Shown in pieces: positions 27,229 through 36,326 of a stretch of 64,000 bases of DNA. Source of the DNA: an uncultured Flavobacterium sp. (GTDB taxonomy: Bacteria > Bacteroidota > Bacteroidia > Flavobacteriales > Flavobacteriaceae). How positions within the stretch are numbered: the stretch's first letter is position 1; each line of letters opens with the position of its first letter. Made by a program: the position numbers and the translations under genes. The stretch is from assembly GCF_946478785.1 (NCBI RefSeq), contig NZ_CAMLDD010000027.1, positions 6,833 to 70,832 of the forward strand, read 5' to 3'. Under the pieces are notes generated by a model. That model worked only from the letters and a program-made list of their open reading frames with translations, had not been told where the DNA came from and did not search any database.

Positions 27229-28131
27229 ATGAAAAATGTTCTCGTTATTTATTATTCCCAATCTGGACAATTAGAATCGATTGCACGAAATATTGCAAAA
27301 CCCTTTTTAAATTCAGAAGATATAAAAGTAACTTTTCACGAAATTCAATTAGAAAACCCTTTTCCCTTTCCGTGGAATAAAACCACTTTTTTTGATGCTT
27401 TCCCGGAAACTTTTTTACAGATTCCAACAGCCTTAAAACCAGTTGCTGAAGAAATTCTAAACACAAAATTCGACTTGATACTGCTGCATTATCAGGTTTG
27501 GTATTTATCGCCATCGATTCCAGTCAATTCTTTTTTAAGAAGTGATGAAGGCAAAAAAATCTTAAATAATACGCCTGTCGTGACCATTAACGGTTCAAGA
27601 AATATGTGGATCATGGCTCAGGAAAAAATTAAGGTTCTACTAAAAGAAGCCAATGCAGAATTGGTTGGAAATGTAGCCCTGGTAGATCGTGTCGGAAACT
27701 TGATCAGTGTTATAACAATTGTTAAATGGATGTTTTCAGGAGTCAAAAAGAAATATTTGGGCTTTTTTCCGCTGCCTGGCGTTTCTGAAAAGGACATTCA
27801 GGAATCAACAAAATTTGGTGAAACCATTCTTTCGCAATTCAATCAGAATAAATTAAATGATTTACAGCCTAAATTAGTCGCCCTTGATGCTGTTCGGATT
27901 AGTCCTTATTTAGTAACGGTTGATAAAACGGCAAATAAGATTTTTAACAAGTGGTCTAATTTCATTTATAAAAACCCGAAAAAGAGAAAAAAGCTTCTTA
28001 AAATATTTTATGTTTATTTATTCCTGGCAATATGGTTAATCTCGCCAATAGTATATATATTGCACCTTATTACCTATCCTTTTAAGCTAAATACCATAAA
28101 AAAAGAAACTCAGTATTATCAAGGAGTTTAG
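27229..28131 (+). CDS. darA: DarA-like dialkylresorcinol-forming enzyme
   Basis: A 300-aa protein with a flavodoxin-like N-terminus (VLVIYYSQSGQLESIA, a phosphate-binding loop) and a hydrophobic C-terminal region at about residues 258-285 that should anchor it to the membrane. Together with the following KAS III-type gene, it matches the DarA/DarB pair for 2,5-dialkylresorcinols. In the known pathway DarB makes a dialkylcyclohexanedione from two acyl units and DarA aromatises it. Annotation files often call it a condensing enzyme, which seems mechanistically misleading given its flavin-type fold. Confidence 0.78.
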   Translation: MKNVLVIYYSQSGQLESIARNIAKPFLNSEDIKVTFHEIQLENPFPFPWNKTTFFDAFPETFLQIPTALKPVAEEILNTKFDLILLHYQVWYLSPSIPVNSFLRSDEGKKILNNTPVVTINGSRNMWIMAQEKIKVLLKEANAELVGNVALVDRVGNLISVITIVKWMFSGVKKKYLGFFPLPGVSEKDIQESTKFGETILSQFNQNKLNDLQPKLVALDAVRISPYLVTVDKTANKIFNKWSNFIYKNPKKRKKLLKIFYVYLFLAIWLISPIVYILHLITYPFKLNTIKKETQYYQGV

Positions 28132-28140
28132 AGAAAAATT

Positions 28141-29274
28141 ATGTTTGAAGTATATATAACTAAAGCAGCAAAATATCTGCCTAATGAAGCTGTTTCGAAT
28201 GATGAAATGGAAGAATACTTAGGATTGATAAATGACAATGCTTCAAAAGCAAGACGTATTATTTTACGTAACAATAAAATTACAAGCCGTTACTATGCCG
28301 TTGATAAAAACGGAAAAAGTACACATAGTAATGCCGAGTTAACCCGGAATGCTATTGTACAATTATTTGACGGGAAATTTACAGATCAGGATGTAGAAGT
28401 TTTATCATGCGGTACTTCATCCCCAGACGTTATTGCACCCTCTCACGCTGCAATGGTACATGGTTTATTAAAAAACCGATCGGTCGAACTCAATTCATCA
28501 ATGGGAATTTGCTGTTCCGGAATGAATGCCTTAAAATATGGTTTTCTTTCGATAAAATCGGGAAATTCTAAAAATGCCATCTGTACAGGATCTGAAAAAG
28601 TTTCGACCTGGCTTTCGGCTAAAAAATACAATCACGAAATTATCAATTTAAAAAACCTTGAGGAACAGCCCATCATTGCTTTCAAAAAAGATTTTTTACG
28701 CTGGATGTTGTCTGACGGAGCAGGTGCTTTTTTATTGGAAAATAAACCAAGCGGTGACATTTCATTAAAAATCGAATGGATGGAATCCTTTTCCTATGCC
28801 TTCGAATTAGAAACCTGTATGTATGCGGGAGGTGACAAATTAGAAAACGGCGAAATAAAACCATGGAGCGATTTTACTCCCGAGCAGTGGTTAAACGAAT
28901 CTGTTTTTGCTGTAAAACAGGATGTAAAATTGCTTGACGAATTCATTTTGCCAAAAGGTGTTCAGAGTATGGCCGAGGCTATGGCAAAACATAACCTGAC
29001 AGCAGAAGATGTAGATTATTTTTTACCACACGTTTCTTCTCACTTTTTTGTTAATGGATTAAAAAAAGGCCTAAACGAAAAAGGTATTGTACTGACCGAT
29101 GAAAAATGGTTTATGAATCTTTTGAGAGTCGGAAATGTTGGATCTGCTTCAATTTATATTGCCGTTGAAGAATTAATGAATTCAGGCAAATTAAAAAAAG
29201 GTGACCGCATTTTATTATCTGTTCCCGAAAGTGGAAGATTCTCCTTTGCGTATGCTTATTTAACCGTTTGCTAA
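28141..29274 (+). CDS. darB: DarB-like KAS III-type ketosynthase
   Basis: A 377-aa thiolase-fold protein of the FabH type. The active cysteine lies in MGICCSGMNALKYG, and the histidine and asparagine regions in FLPHVSSHFF and LRVGNVGSASIY. It starts 9 bp after darA and its stop overlaps the start of the next gene (TAATG). DarB enzymes join two medium-chain beta-ketoacyl and acyl units into the ring precursor of dialkylresorcinols, the alcohol part of flexirubin. Confidence 0.85.
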   Translation: MFEVYITKAAKYLPNEAVSNDEMEEYLGLINDNASKARRIILRNNKITSRYYAVDKNGKSTHSNAELTRNAIVQLFDGKFTDQDVEVLSCGTSSPDVIAPSHAAMVHGLLKNRSVELNSSMGICCSGMNALKYGFLSIKSGNSKNAICTGSEKVSTWLSAKKYNHEIINLKNLEEQPIIAFKKDFLRWMLSDGAGAFLLENKPSGDISLKIEWMESFSYAFELETCMYAGGDKLENGEIKPWSDFTPEQWLNESVFAVKQDVKLLDEFILPKGVQSMAEAMAKHNLTAEDVDYFLPHVSSHFFVNGLKKGLNEKGIVLTDEKWFMNLLRVGNVGSASIYIAVEELMNSGKLKKGDRILLSVPESGRFSFAYAYLTVC

Positions 29275-29705
29275 TGGAAGCTACTATACTCTTAGAAAAA
29301 GAAGCTGTTGGAAATTTATTACCGCAGAAGTTTCCTTTTGTAATGGTAGACCGTATGCTTTCCTATTCTGAAACTTCATTGGTTGCAGGTCTGAAAATTG
29401 AGAATGACAATATTTTTGTAGAAGAAAACGCTTTTTTGGAAGCAGGTTTAATAGAACATATGGCGCAGTCGGTAGCTTTGCATACCGGTTATCAGTTTTT
29501 TTTGAAAAACGAAATTGCACCAACCGGCTACATTGGTTCTATTAAAGATATTGAGATCAAAAAACTTCCAAAAATCAACGACACGATTCAATCAAACATT
29601 ACGATTTTACAGGAATTTGGCGGAATCACTTTGGTTGACATTGTTACTTTTTTGAACAATGAAGAAATTGCAAGCGGACAAATGAAAACCGTTTTAGCCA
29701 AATAA
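29274..29705 (+). CDS. 3-hydroxyacyl-ACP dehydratase-like hotdog protein 1
   Basis: The ATG at 29274 overlaps the darB stop by one base and gives 143 aa; a TTG two codons earlier is less likely. It has a hotdog fold of FabZ type (LLPQKFPFVMVDRML, then EAGLIEHMAQSVALHTGY). The usual FabZ His in GHFP is replaced by a KFPF/MVD arrangement, as in the FabA/FabZ-like subunits of aryl polyene clusters. It probably works with the next gene to dehydrate the 3-hydroxy intermediate, forming each polyene double bond. Confidence 0.82.
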   Translation: MEATILLEKEAVGNLLPQKFPFVMVDRMLSYSETSLVAGLKIENDNIFVEENAFLEAGLIEHMAQSVALHTGYQFFLKNEIAPTGYIGSIKDIEIKKLPKINDTIQSNITILQEFGGITLVDIVTFLNNEEIASGQMKTVLAK

Positions 29706-29711
29706 CACTAT

Positions 29712-30179
29712 ATGAAAGTAGGAGTTGACATCCAAAATTATTTGCCTCATCGCGCCCCAATGCTGATGGTCGATTTGATTCTGGATATCGATGCCAACTT
29801 TGTAGAAACCATATTTTTAATCAAAGAAGACAATATTTTTGTCGATAAAAACATTTTTACAGAAGCCGGGTTAATAGAAAATACAGCGCAGACTTGTTCG
29901 TCAATTGTCGGCAAAAAGTATTTTTTTGATGAAGATGGCACAGAAAATGAGAATGTTAACGTTATAGGTTTTATCAGCGCCTTAAAAAATCTGAAAATAC
30001 ATTCATTGCCAAAAGTCGGCGATAGTATTACCACCAAAGCAACTTTGGTTTCAAAATTTGTTGGCGACGATTATACTTTATGCACGATGAGCTGCGAAAG
30101 CTTGCTCGAAGATCAACTACTTTTAGAATGCGAAATTAATTTGTTTATTCAAAAGACGATTTCGGTCGAAGGACAATGA
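29712..30179 (+). CDS. 3-hydroxyacyl-ACP dehydratase-like hotdog protein 2
   Basis: A 155-aa hotdog protein 6 bp after and homologous to the previous one (YLPHRAPMLMVDLIL, then TEAGLIENTAQTCSSIVG). It has the His of PHRAPM where the first has KFPF. The two could form a heterodimer with one competent His. The pairing of two dehydratases is characteristic of aryl polyene pathways. Confidence 0.8.
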   Translation: MKVGVDIQNYLPHRAPMLMVDLILDIDANFVETIFLIKEDNIFVDKNIFTEAGLIENTAQTCSSIVGKKYFFDEDGTENENVNVIGFISALKNLKIHSLPKVGDSITTKATLVSKFVGDDYTLCTMSCESLLEDQLLLECEINLFIQKTISVEGQ

Positions 30180-30191
30180 TTAAATAAGGAA

Positions 30192-30449
30192 ATGGACACA
30201 ACAAAGAAACCAATTTATCATTTTTCAATTCGAATAGGAATTTTAATATTGCTACTCATTGTCTTTTTTATAAAAGTAAACGCCGATGAAATAGCATTTT
30301 TTTTAAGTCAAGCTTTCTGTCTATTTCTCTTATTAGAGATGATTTATTTTTTTATCAAAAAAAACAAGAAATTAGCCCTAATAAATCTTATCTTATTAAT
30401 TATAATCGAAATATTACCAATTTTGATTTTTATACGATTAATGGTATAG
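30192..30449 (+). CDS. Small membrane protein of the flexirubin cluster
   Basis: An 85-aa protein with three hydrophobic segments (residues about 12-28, 32-55 and 62-83), linked by short lysine-rich turns. No family is recognised. It lies between the dehydratases and the BtrH-like gene with short gaps (12 and 16 bp), so it is co-transcribed. Confidence 0.5.
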   Translation: MDTTKKPIYHFSIRIGILILLLIVFFIKVNADEIAFFLSQAFCLFLLLEMIYFFIKKNKKLALINLILLIIIEILPILIFIRLMV

Positions 30450-30465
30450 ATTAAAAAAAACCGTC

Positions 30466-30870
30466 ATGGAAAAAGAAAATGTACCTCAACACGATGGAAA
30501 TTTAAGCAAAAAGAACCTTAAAGAACTTGTTTATGCTACCGATGAAAATGGCAATTACACAACCGCTTTAAGTACAGGCTGGGAACCAAAAGCCATAGCA
30601 CTTTCCAACGCAATCAATGACATAAAAGAACGTGCCGAAGAAGCCAAACTAAAAGTTCAGAGCGGAGAATTAAGTCCTATTTGCTATTATATGGAACTCA
30701 ATAAAATGGATCTTACAATTCTTGCCGGTTATGTTGATATGTGGAGATGGCGTGTCAAAAGACATTTTAAACCAGCCGTTTTCGCGAAACTAAACGAGAA
30801 AATTTTACAAAAATATGCTGACGCTTTTGACATTTCAATAGCCGAATTAAAAAACTTTAAAACAGATTAA
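30466..30870 (+). CDS. Conserved-looking hypothetical protein next to the BtrH-like gene
   Basis: A 134-aa soluble, mainly helical protein (KNLKELVYATDENGNYTT, then MELNKMDLTILAGYVDMWRWRVKRHFKP). Its stop overlaps the next start by 1 bp (TAATG), so it is strictly coupled to the BtrH-like protein. I cannot name the family. A partner or adaptor of the acyltransferase is plausible. Confidence 0.55.
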   Translation: MEKENVPQHDGNLSKKNLKELVYATDENGNYTTALSTGWEPKAIALSNAINDIKERAEEAKLKVQSGELSPICYYMELNKMDLTILAGYVDMWRWRVKRHFKPAVFAKLNEKILQKYADAFDISIAELKNFKTD

Positions 30871-31868
30871 TGCAAGTTTCTTTTACACACCATCAATCTG
30901 CTCATTGTGAAAATGGAGTAGCGTCAAATTTGCTGAAAAATAGCGGACTGAACATCAGCGAACCGATGGTTTTCGGAATTGGTTCCGGACTTTTGTTCGT
31001 GTATTTGCCTTTTATAAAAGTGAATCACGCACCGGCCATCAGTTACAGAACTTTGCCCGGACAGATTTTTAATAAAGTCGCAAGCCGTCTAAATCTTAGA
31101 ATAAAAAGACAAAAATTTTCGTCGGTTTCAAATGCCACTAAAGCATTGGATGAAAATTTAAAAAATAATATTCCAACCGGATTGCAAGTTGGCGTTTACA
31201 ACCTTACTTATTTTCCCGATGAATACCGTTTTCATTTCAACGCACACAATTTAGTCGTTTACGGAAAAACTGAAACCAATTATTTGATCAGCGATCCTGT
31301 GATGGAAACTGTTACGACTTTAACGCATGCCGAATTAGACAAAGTACGTTTTGCCAAAGGGGCTTTTGCGCCAAAAGGCCAAATGTATTACCCAATTCAG
31401 GTGCAGGGTAAAGTTGATTTTAAAAGTGCCATCATCAAAGGAATCAAGGATACGTGCCGTACTATGCTCGCACCAATGCCTATTGTAGGGGTTCGCGGCA
31501 TTAGATTCGTTTCCCGCCGAATCAGAAAATGGCCAGCCAAACATGGTGTCAGAAAAGCCAATCATTACTTGGCACAAATGGTGCGCATGCAGGAAGAAAT
31601 TGGAACCGGAGGCGGTGGTTTCCGTTTTATTTATGCCGCGTTTTTACAGGAAGCTTCAGTTGTTTTGGGTAATGAAGAATTAAAAACGCTTTCAAAAGAA
31701 ATGACACAGATTGGAGATTCCTGGAGAGATTTTGCTGTTGAAGCGTCCCGAATTTACAAAAACAGAAGTGCCAAAGAAGATGCTTACAACGCTATTGCTG
31801 ATGAACTTTTGGACATTGCCAATCGCGAAGAAATCTTTTTCAAAAAACTAAAAAAAGCAATTAGCTAA
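30870..31868 (+). CDS. BtrH-like (BtrH N-terminal domain, DUF4872) acyltransferase candidate
   Basis: A 332-aa protein whose start, HHQSAHCENGVASNLL with Cys13, matches the BtrH N-terminal domain, a papain-like fold. BtrH moves an acyl group from an ACP to butirosin, so its relatives are ACP-dependent acyltransferases. The middle region FHFNAHNLVVYGKTETNYLISDPV carries the expected His and Asp. In this cluster it is a good candidate for joining the aryl polyene acid (on ACP) to the dialkylresorcinol hydroxyl. The ABC transporter follows 7 bp later. Confidence 0.72.
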   Translation: MQVSFTHHQSAHCENGVASNLLKNSGLNISEPMVFGIGSGLLFVYLPFIKVNHAPAISYRTLPGQIFNKVASRLNLRIKRQKFSSVSNATKALDENLKNNIPTGLQVGVYNLTYFPDEYRFHFNAHNLVVYGKTETNYLISDPVMETVTTLTHAELDKVRFAKGAFAPKGQMYYPIQVQGKVDFKSAIIKGIKDTCRTMLAPMPIVGVRGIRFVSRRIRKWPAKHGVRKANHYLAQMVRMQEEIGTGGGGFRFIYAAFLQEASVVLGNEELKTLSKEMTQIGDSWRDFAVEASRIYKNRSAKEDAYNAIADELLDIANREEIFFKKLKKAIS

Positions 31869-31875
31869 CTATATT

Positions 31876-32628
31876 TTGAATTCCATCATAAAAATAGAAT
31901 CCCTTTCGAAAAAGTACAAAGACGCAGAAATGTTTTCTTTGAACGACGTTTCGCTGGACATAAATGAAGGTCAGATTTTTGGATTATTAGGTCCGAATGG
32001 CGCCGGAAAAACCACTTTAATCTCCATGCTCTGCGGATTGATTAAACCAACTTCAGGACATTTTACCATTAATGATTTGGATTATTCGCATCATTCCTCC
32101 AAAATCAAAAAAATTATTGGTGTTGTTCCTCAGGAATATGCGTTATATCCAACATTGACAGCGCGAGAAAATCTGCATTATTTTGGAAGCATGTACGGCT
32201 TGAAAGGCTCTTATTTAAAAGACAAAGTAATCGAAACTTTACATCTTTTAGGGCTTTTAAAATTTGCGGATAAACGCATTGAAACTTTTTCGGGCGGAAT
32301 GAAACGCAGAGTCAATTTGATTGCCGGGATTCTGCACAATCCTAAAGTTTTATTTTTGGATGAACCAACCGTTGGTGTTGATGTTCAATCTAAAAATGCC
32401 ATTTTGGATTATTTAAAACTCTTAAACCAAAACGGAACTACGATTATTTATACCTCGCATCATTTGGCTGAAGCCGAAGATTTCTGTGACACCATTGCCA
32501 TTTTAGACCGAGGCCGAATTTACGCACAAGGCACGCCATCAACTTTGATTGCTTCTGTTGAAGAAGCGAAAAATCTTGAAGAAGTTTTTATTTCATTAAC
32601 CGGTAAAGACTTTAGGGATGCTATATAA
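31876..32628 (+). CDS. ABC transporter ATP-binding subunit
   Basis: A 250-aa ATPase with Walker A GPNGAGKTT, signature FSGGMKRR, Walker B VLFLDEP and a switch His in TSHHLAEAED. The start is TTG at 31876 (NSIIKIESLSKKYKD); no closer ATG precedes the conserved first strand. It overlaps the permease start by 11 bp. The DrrA-like type suggests export of a lipophilic molecule; here that would be the pigment or a precursor. Confidence 0.9.
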   Translation: MNSIIKIESLSKKYKDAEMFSLNDVSLDINEGQIFGLLGPNGAGKTTLISMLCGLIKPTSGHFTINDLDYSHHSSKIKKIIGVVPQEYALYPTLTARENLHYFGSMYGLKGSYLKDKVIETLHLLGLLKFADKRIETFSGGMKRRVNLIAGILHNPKVLFLDEPTVGVDVQSKNAILDYLKLLNQNGTTIIYTSHHLAEAEDFCDTIAILDRGRIYAQGTPSTLIASVEEAKNLEEVFISLTGKDFRDAI

Positions 32629-33901
32629 AATTTGGATGTCGATCGTAAAAGAATTTTTATTACTTAAAAGAGATTTAGGCGGTTTGATCATTCTGTTCAT
32701 CATGCCATTGGTCCTTGTCATCACGGTTACTATCATTCAGGACAGCACTTTTAAATCCGTTACTGATACTAAAATTCAGATTTTATTGGTTGATAACGAC
32801 AAAGGTTCGGTTTCAAAAACGGTTTTTGATAATCTGCAGAGAAACAATTCATTCAGTGTTGTAACGCAAATCGACAATCAGCCTATTACAGAAGAAATTG
32901 CCAGAGAAAATGTTTACAAAGGTAAATTCAAGCTGGCGATTGTGATTCCGAAAAATCTAAGTGTCGATTTACAAGCCAAAGTAGATCAGAATGTGCAAAA
33001 TATTGTGAGCAAAATGGGTTTGACCGATTCTGTTGCCCAACCCAAAACTGCAAAAGTTTTACAGCAAAAAGAAGTAAAATTGTATTTTGATCCAGCTGTT
33101 CAAATGAGTTTCAAAACTTCGGTTATGAACGCCATTGATAAGATGATTTCTCAGATTGAAACCAAGTCGATTTACACGACTTTTCAGAATCAGTTAGGAG
33201 AAGAAAATGCGCAATTCGATCAAAAGAGTTTTATCACTTTTAAAGAAATTATTCCGAGAATAAACAACAAAGAAGTGTTGCCAAATTCGGTTCAGCATAA
33301 CGTTCCGGCCTGGACACTTTTTGCGATCTTTTTTATTGTGATTCCATTGTCTATTAATATTGTAAAGGAAAAATCACAGGGAACCTTTGTCCGTTTACTG
33401 ACCAATCCGGTTTCGAATTTAATTGTCATTATCGGAAAGACCATTACGTATTTGATCATTTGTATGATTCAATTTTATATGATGGTAGCCGTTGCTATTT
33501 TCCTTTTTCCACAGATCGGTTTGCCTCCATTAAATGTCGAAGGGCATTTATTTTTAATGAGTGTCGTTGCTTTATTTTCAGGTTTTGCTGCCATCGGTTT
33601 CGGAATTTTATTAGGCACTGTTGCGAGTACACAGGAACAATCGGCTCCGTTTGGTGCCACAAGTGTAATTATTCTGGCTGCCGTGGGAGGTGTTTGGGTT
33701 CCTGTTTTTGCGATGCCAAAAATCATGCAAATCATTGCCAAATCATCACCTATGAACTGGGGATTAGAAGCTTTTTATGATGTGTTATTGCGCAACGTTT
33801 CTTTCGTCGAAATCATCCCAAAAATAAGTTTGCTATTTTTGTTCTTTATAATCACAACTTCCATTGCCTTATTTTATGACAAAAAGAAAAGAACAGTATA
33901 A
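32618..33901 (+). CDS. ABC-2 type permease, pigment-cluster exporter
   Basis: A 427-aa membrane protein of ABC-2 type: one N-terminal helix (residues about 22-42), a large extracytoplasmic domain to about residue 230, and five further helices. It pairs with the upstream ATPase (overlap) and is thus a half-transporter homodimer or a single permease of a DrrB/YhhJ-like type. The likely role is moving flexirubin or its lipid intermediates across the inner membrane. Confidence 0.88.
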   Translation: MLYKIWMSIVKEFLLLKRDLGGLIILFIMPLVLVITVTIIQDSTFKSVTDTKIQILLVDNDKGSVSKTVFDNLQRNNSFSVVTQIDNQPITEEIARENVYKGKFKLAIVIPKNLSVDLQAKVDQNVQNIVSKMGLTDSVAQPKTAKVLQQKEVKLYFDPAVQMSFKTSVMNAIDKMISQIETKSIYTTFQNQLGEENAQFDQKSFITFKEIIPRINNKEVLPNSVQHNVPAWTLFAIFFIVIPLSINIVKEKSQGTFVRLLTNPVSNLIVIIGKTITYLIICMIQFYMMVAVAIFLFPQIGLPPLNVEGHLFLMSVVALFSGFAAIGFGILLGTVASTQEQSAPFGATSVIILAAVGGVWVPVFAMPKIMQIIAKSSPMNWGLEAFYDVLLRNVSFVEIIPKISLLFLFFIITTSIALFYDKKKRTV

Positions 33902-34325
33902 CGAAGCCGATTTTCTAACCGTTTCGCACGAAATCAGAATTCGCTTTAACGAAACTGATCCGCTTGGAATCGTTTGGCACGGCCATTATATTACCTATTT
34001 TGAAGATGGAAGAGAAGCCTTTGGACGAAAACACGGACTTACCTATTTAGATATTGGCAATACCGGTTACACAACACCCATTGTAAAATCAAAATGCGAA
34101 CATAAATTGTCTTTGCGTTACGGCGATGTTGTAACGATTGAAACTACAGTTGTAGACACACCAGCCGCAAAAATGATTTACCGTTTTAAAATCATAGACG
34201 AAAAAGGCGAAGTGGCCTGCACAGGAGAAACCGTCCAAGTATTTTTAGATAAAGAAGGGAATCTAATGCTGACGAATCCTCCTTTTTATGAGGAATGGAA
34301 ACGAAAAGTGGGATTGCTGTTATAA
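33876..34325 (+). CDS. Acyl-CoA thioesterase-like hotdog protein (4HBT)
   Basis: I choose the ATG at 33876 (MTKRKEQYNEAD), which overlaps the permease by 26 bp; an in-frame TTG lies 12 bp upstream. The 149-aa product has the 4HBT signature FNETDPLGIVWHGHYITYFED, where Asp is the catalytic residue. It may release misprimed or finished acyl chains from ACP or CoA. Its homologues also occur in aryl polyene clusters. Confidence 0.85.
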   Translation: MTKRKEQYNEADFLTVSHEIRIRFNETDPLGIVWHGHYITYFEDGREAFGRKHGLTYLDIGNTGYTTPIVKSKCEHKLSLRYGDVVTIETTVVDTPAAKMIYRFKIIDEKGEVACTGETVQVFLDKEGNLMLTNPPFYEEWKRKVGLLL

Positions 34326-34401
34326 ACACGAATTACACCAATTTACACAAATTAAAAATCGTGTAAATCCGCTTAAATCAGTGTCATCCGCGTTCCATTT
34401 C
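34326..34401. repeat. Imperfect inverted-repeat element, copy 2
   Basis: The 98-bp gap between the thioesterase and the next KAS gene contains a sequence related to copy 1: CTTAAATCAGTGTCATCCGC here against TTTAAATCTGCGTCATCTGT there, both followed by a CCATT. The left part (ACACGAATTACACCAATTTAC) pairs weakly with GTGTAAATCC. It may be a degenerate mobile repeat. Confidence 0.5.
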
Positions 34402-34423
34402 AGCATTCAATAAAAATCAAAAA

Positions 34424-35563
34424 ATGACAAGAGAAGTATATATAAATGAAACCAATTGTATCACGCCTTTAGGTTTTGATGTTGACTCCAACATTGAAGC
34501 GATTTTGCGTGGCGATTCCGGAATTCAATTGCATCAGGATATTTCCTTGATGCCGAATCCGTTTTATGCTTCTGTAATTGCTAATGAAAAAATAAACAGT
34601 GCTTTTGAAAAAATAAGCACTGACACCAAATATTCCCGTTTAGAGAAAATGATGATATTGGCTTTAGAGCCGATAGTCAAAAATTCCGGAGTTGAATTGA
34701 ATTCGAAAACGGCTTTTATACTTTCAACTACAAAAGGAAATGTTACGGCTTTAATAGAGAATTCTGAAGCGAGTTTTCAAAACGCGCATTTAGATGTTTT
34801 GGCAAAAAATGTTTCCGATTTCTTCGGTTTCCAAACAACGCCAATTGTTATTTCGAATGCCTGTGTTTCCGGAATTTTAGCGATTTCAGTTGCTAAAAGA
34901 ATGATTCAGTCGGAACTTTATGATAACATTTTTGTCGTTGCCGGCGACGAAGTTTCAGAGTTCGTTTTGTCTGGTTTTAATGCTTTTCAGGCGATGAGCG
35001 ATTTGCCTTGTAAACCGTATTCAAAGAACAGAACCGGAGTAAGTTTAGGCGAAGCAACTGCTGTTGTTTTAATTTCGGCGGAAGCCAGAAATGCTAAAAT
35101 AAAAATAACGGGAGACAGTTCTATAAACGACGCCAATCATATTTCAGGTCCGTCAAGAACAGGCGAAGGTTTGTTTAGAAGTATTCAGAATGCGATGAAA
35201 GAAGCGCAAATAAATTCAAATCAAATCGATTATATTTCAGCACACGGAACAGCAACTCCGTTCAACGACGAAATGGAAGCGATTGCCCTGAATCGATTAG
35301 CTTTACAAAAAGTTCCGGTCAATAGTTTAAAAGGATTTTATGGTCATACTTTAGGTGCTTCAGGATTATTGGAAACGGTAATTGCGATTGAATCTGCGAA
35401 TCAAAATCAACTTTTTGAATCGAAAGGTTTTGATGAAATCGGCATAAGCGAAACGATTAATGTTATTCAGAAAAATAAAGAGGCAATGATTGATATATTT
35501 TTGAAAACAGCTTCTGGATTTGGAGGTTGTAATACGGCTGTGGTTTTTGAGAAAGTGAAATAA
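34424..35563 (+). CDS. Beta-ketoacyl-ACP synthase (FabF-like) 2
   Basis: A 379-aa condensing enzyme with intact catalytic residues: Cys in SNACVSGILAISVAKR, His in SAHGTATPFND, and His in FYGHTLGASGLLE. It is somewhat shorter than typical FabF (about 410). It follows the thioesterase in the pigment operon and would elongate one of the two flexirubin chains. Confidence 0.88.
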   Translation: MTREVYINETNCITPLGFDVDSNIEAILRGDSGIQLHQDISLMPNPFYASVIANEKINSAFEKISTDTKYSRLEKMMILALEPIVKNSGVELNSKTAFILSTTKGNVTALIENSEASFQNAHLDVLAKNVSDFFGFQTTPIVISNACVSGILAISVAKRMIQSELYDNIFVVAGDEVSEFVLSGFNAFQAMSDLPCKPYSKNRTGVSLGEATAVVLISAEARNAKIKITGDSSINDANHISGPSRTGEGLFRSIQNAMKEAQINSNQIDYISAHGTATPFNDEMEAIALNRLALQKVPVNSLKGFYGHTLGASGLLETVIAIESANQNQLFESKGFDEIGISETINVIQKNKEAMIDIFLKTASGFGGCNTAVVFEKVK

Positions 35564-35564
35564 T

Positions 35565-36146
35565 ATGGAAAATCAAACAAACTGGACACCATTCCCTGAT
35601 GATAATTTACTTGGTTTGACTGATAAAAATCAAATCAATGAATATGAAGCAACTGGTATTGCCAAGGCTGAACTTTTTGTTTTTGAATTAGAATCCGATA
35701 TTGAATTTTCAACAACTCTTATTTTAGAAATTCATAAAATTGCTTTTGGACAACTTTATGATTGGGCTGGAAAATGGAGAACTACAGAGGTTTCTGTCGG
35801 CCAACTAATTCCTCCAAAACCTGTAATGGTTTTACAAGCGATGTATCAATTTATAGACAACCTTAATTATAAAATTTCTATTTCAAAAACTCTTAATGAA
35901 CAAATTGATTGTCTCGTTTATGCACATTATGAGTTTATAAAAATTCATCCGTTTAATAATGGAAATGGAAGAACCGGAAGAATTTTAATGAATCTTGTTG
36001 CACTAAAATTTGGCTATCAACCATTGGAATTATACTATCGAGAAGGAGAAAGCAGAAAGTTTTATATCAATGCAATGAAAGCGGCAGACAATGGAGATTT
36101 TAAAATACTAACTGAATTAATTAGTGAAGAATTGATCGCCTTTTAA
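35565..36146 (+). CDS. Fic-domain protein (AMPylator-type toxin)
   Basis: A 193-aa Fic protein. The core motif HPFNNGNGRTGR (128-139) is intact, with catalytic His128, and a flap region precedes it (AFGQLYDWAGKWRTTEVSVGQ). I see no internal (S/T)xxxE(G/N) inhibitory helix in the N-terminal part, so if active it needs a separate antitoxin. It starts 1 bp after a ketosynthase gene, an odd place for such a gene. A small gene on the opposite strand, whose 3' end overlaps this one by 30 bp, has a VbhA-like antitoxin pattern. Confidence 0.85.
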   Translation: MENQTNWTPFPDDNLLGLTDKNQINEYEATGIAKAELFVFELESDIEFSTTLILEIHKIAFGQLYDWAGKWRTTEVSVGQLIPPKPVMVLQAMYQFIDNLNYKISISKTLNEQIDCLVYAHYEFIKIHPFNNGNGRTGRILMNLVALKFGYQPLELYYREGESRKFYINAMKAADNGDFKILTELISEELIAF

Positions 36147-36302
36147 TTCTTTGTCTTTTAAAATTCCATTTACAATTTTTATGATTTTAGTTTTCGAAAC
36201 TTGTTGATCTTCTAAGGACATTGTAGAAAATACAGTATCAGCAAGCACTTTTGACAAAAAGCTTTTCTGTTTTAGTTTCGGATATTTTTCGTAGAATTTC
36301 AT
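36117..36302 (-). CDS. Small VbhA-like candidate antitoxin, antisense and convergent to fic
   Basis: A 61-aa protein. Its core LADTVFSTMSLEDQQVSKTKII resembles the inhibitory helix of class I Fic antitoxins, which have (S/T)xxxE(G/N): here TMSLED, with Asp in place of Gly/Asn. The following helix, KIIKIVNGILKDKEL, is like the second VbhA helix. It ends inside the fic 3' end (30 bp overlap). Upstream on its strand, TAACTTTG (36317-36310) fits a -7 promoter element. Most known antitoxins of this kind are encoded just upstream of fic on the same strand; this arrangement is unusual. Confidence 0.5.
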   Translation of the reverse strand: MKFYEKYPKLKQKSFLSKVLADTVFSTMSLEDQQVSKTKIIKIVNGILKDKELKGDQFFTN

Positions 36303-36326
36303 ATCTTGACAAAGTTATAAAAAATA

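Noticed and set aside
33460..33780. Cysteine-rich + strand open frame in the ABC permease
   Set aside because: An overlapping frame of the permease; its unusual composition is a frame shift artefact.
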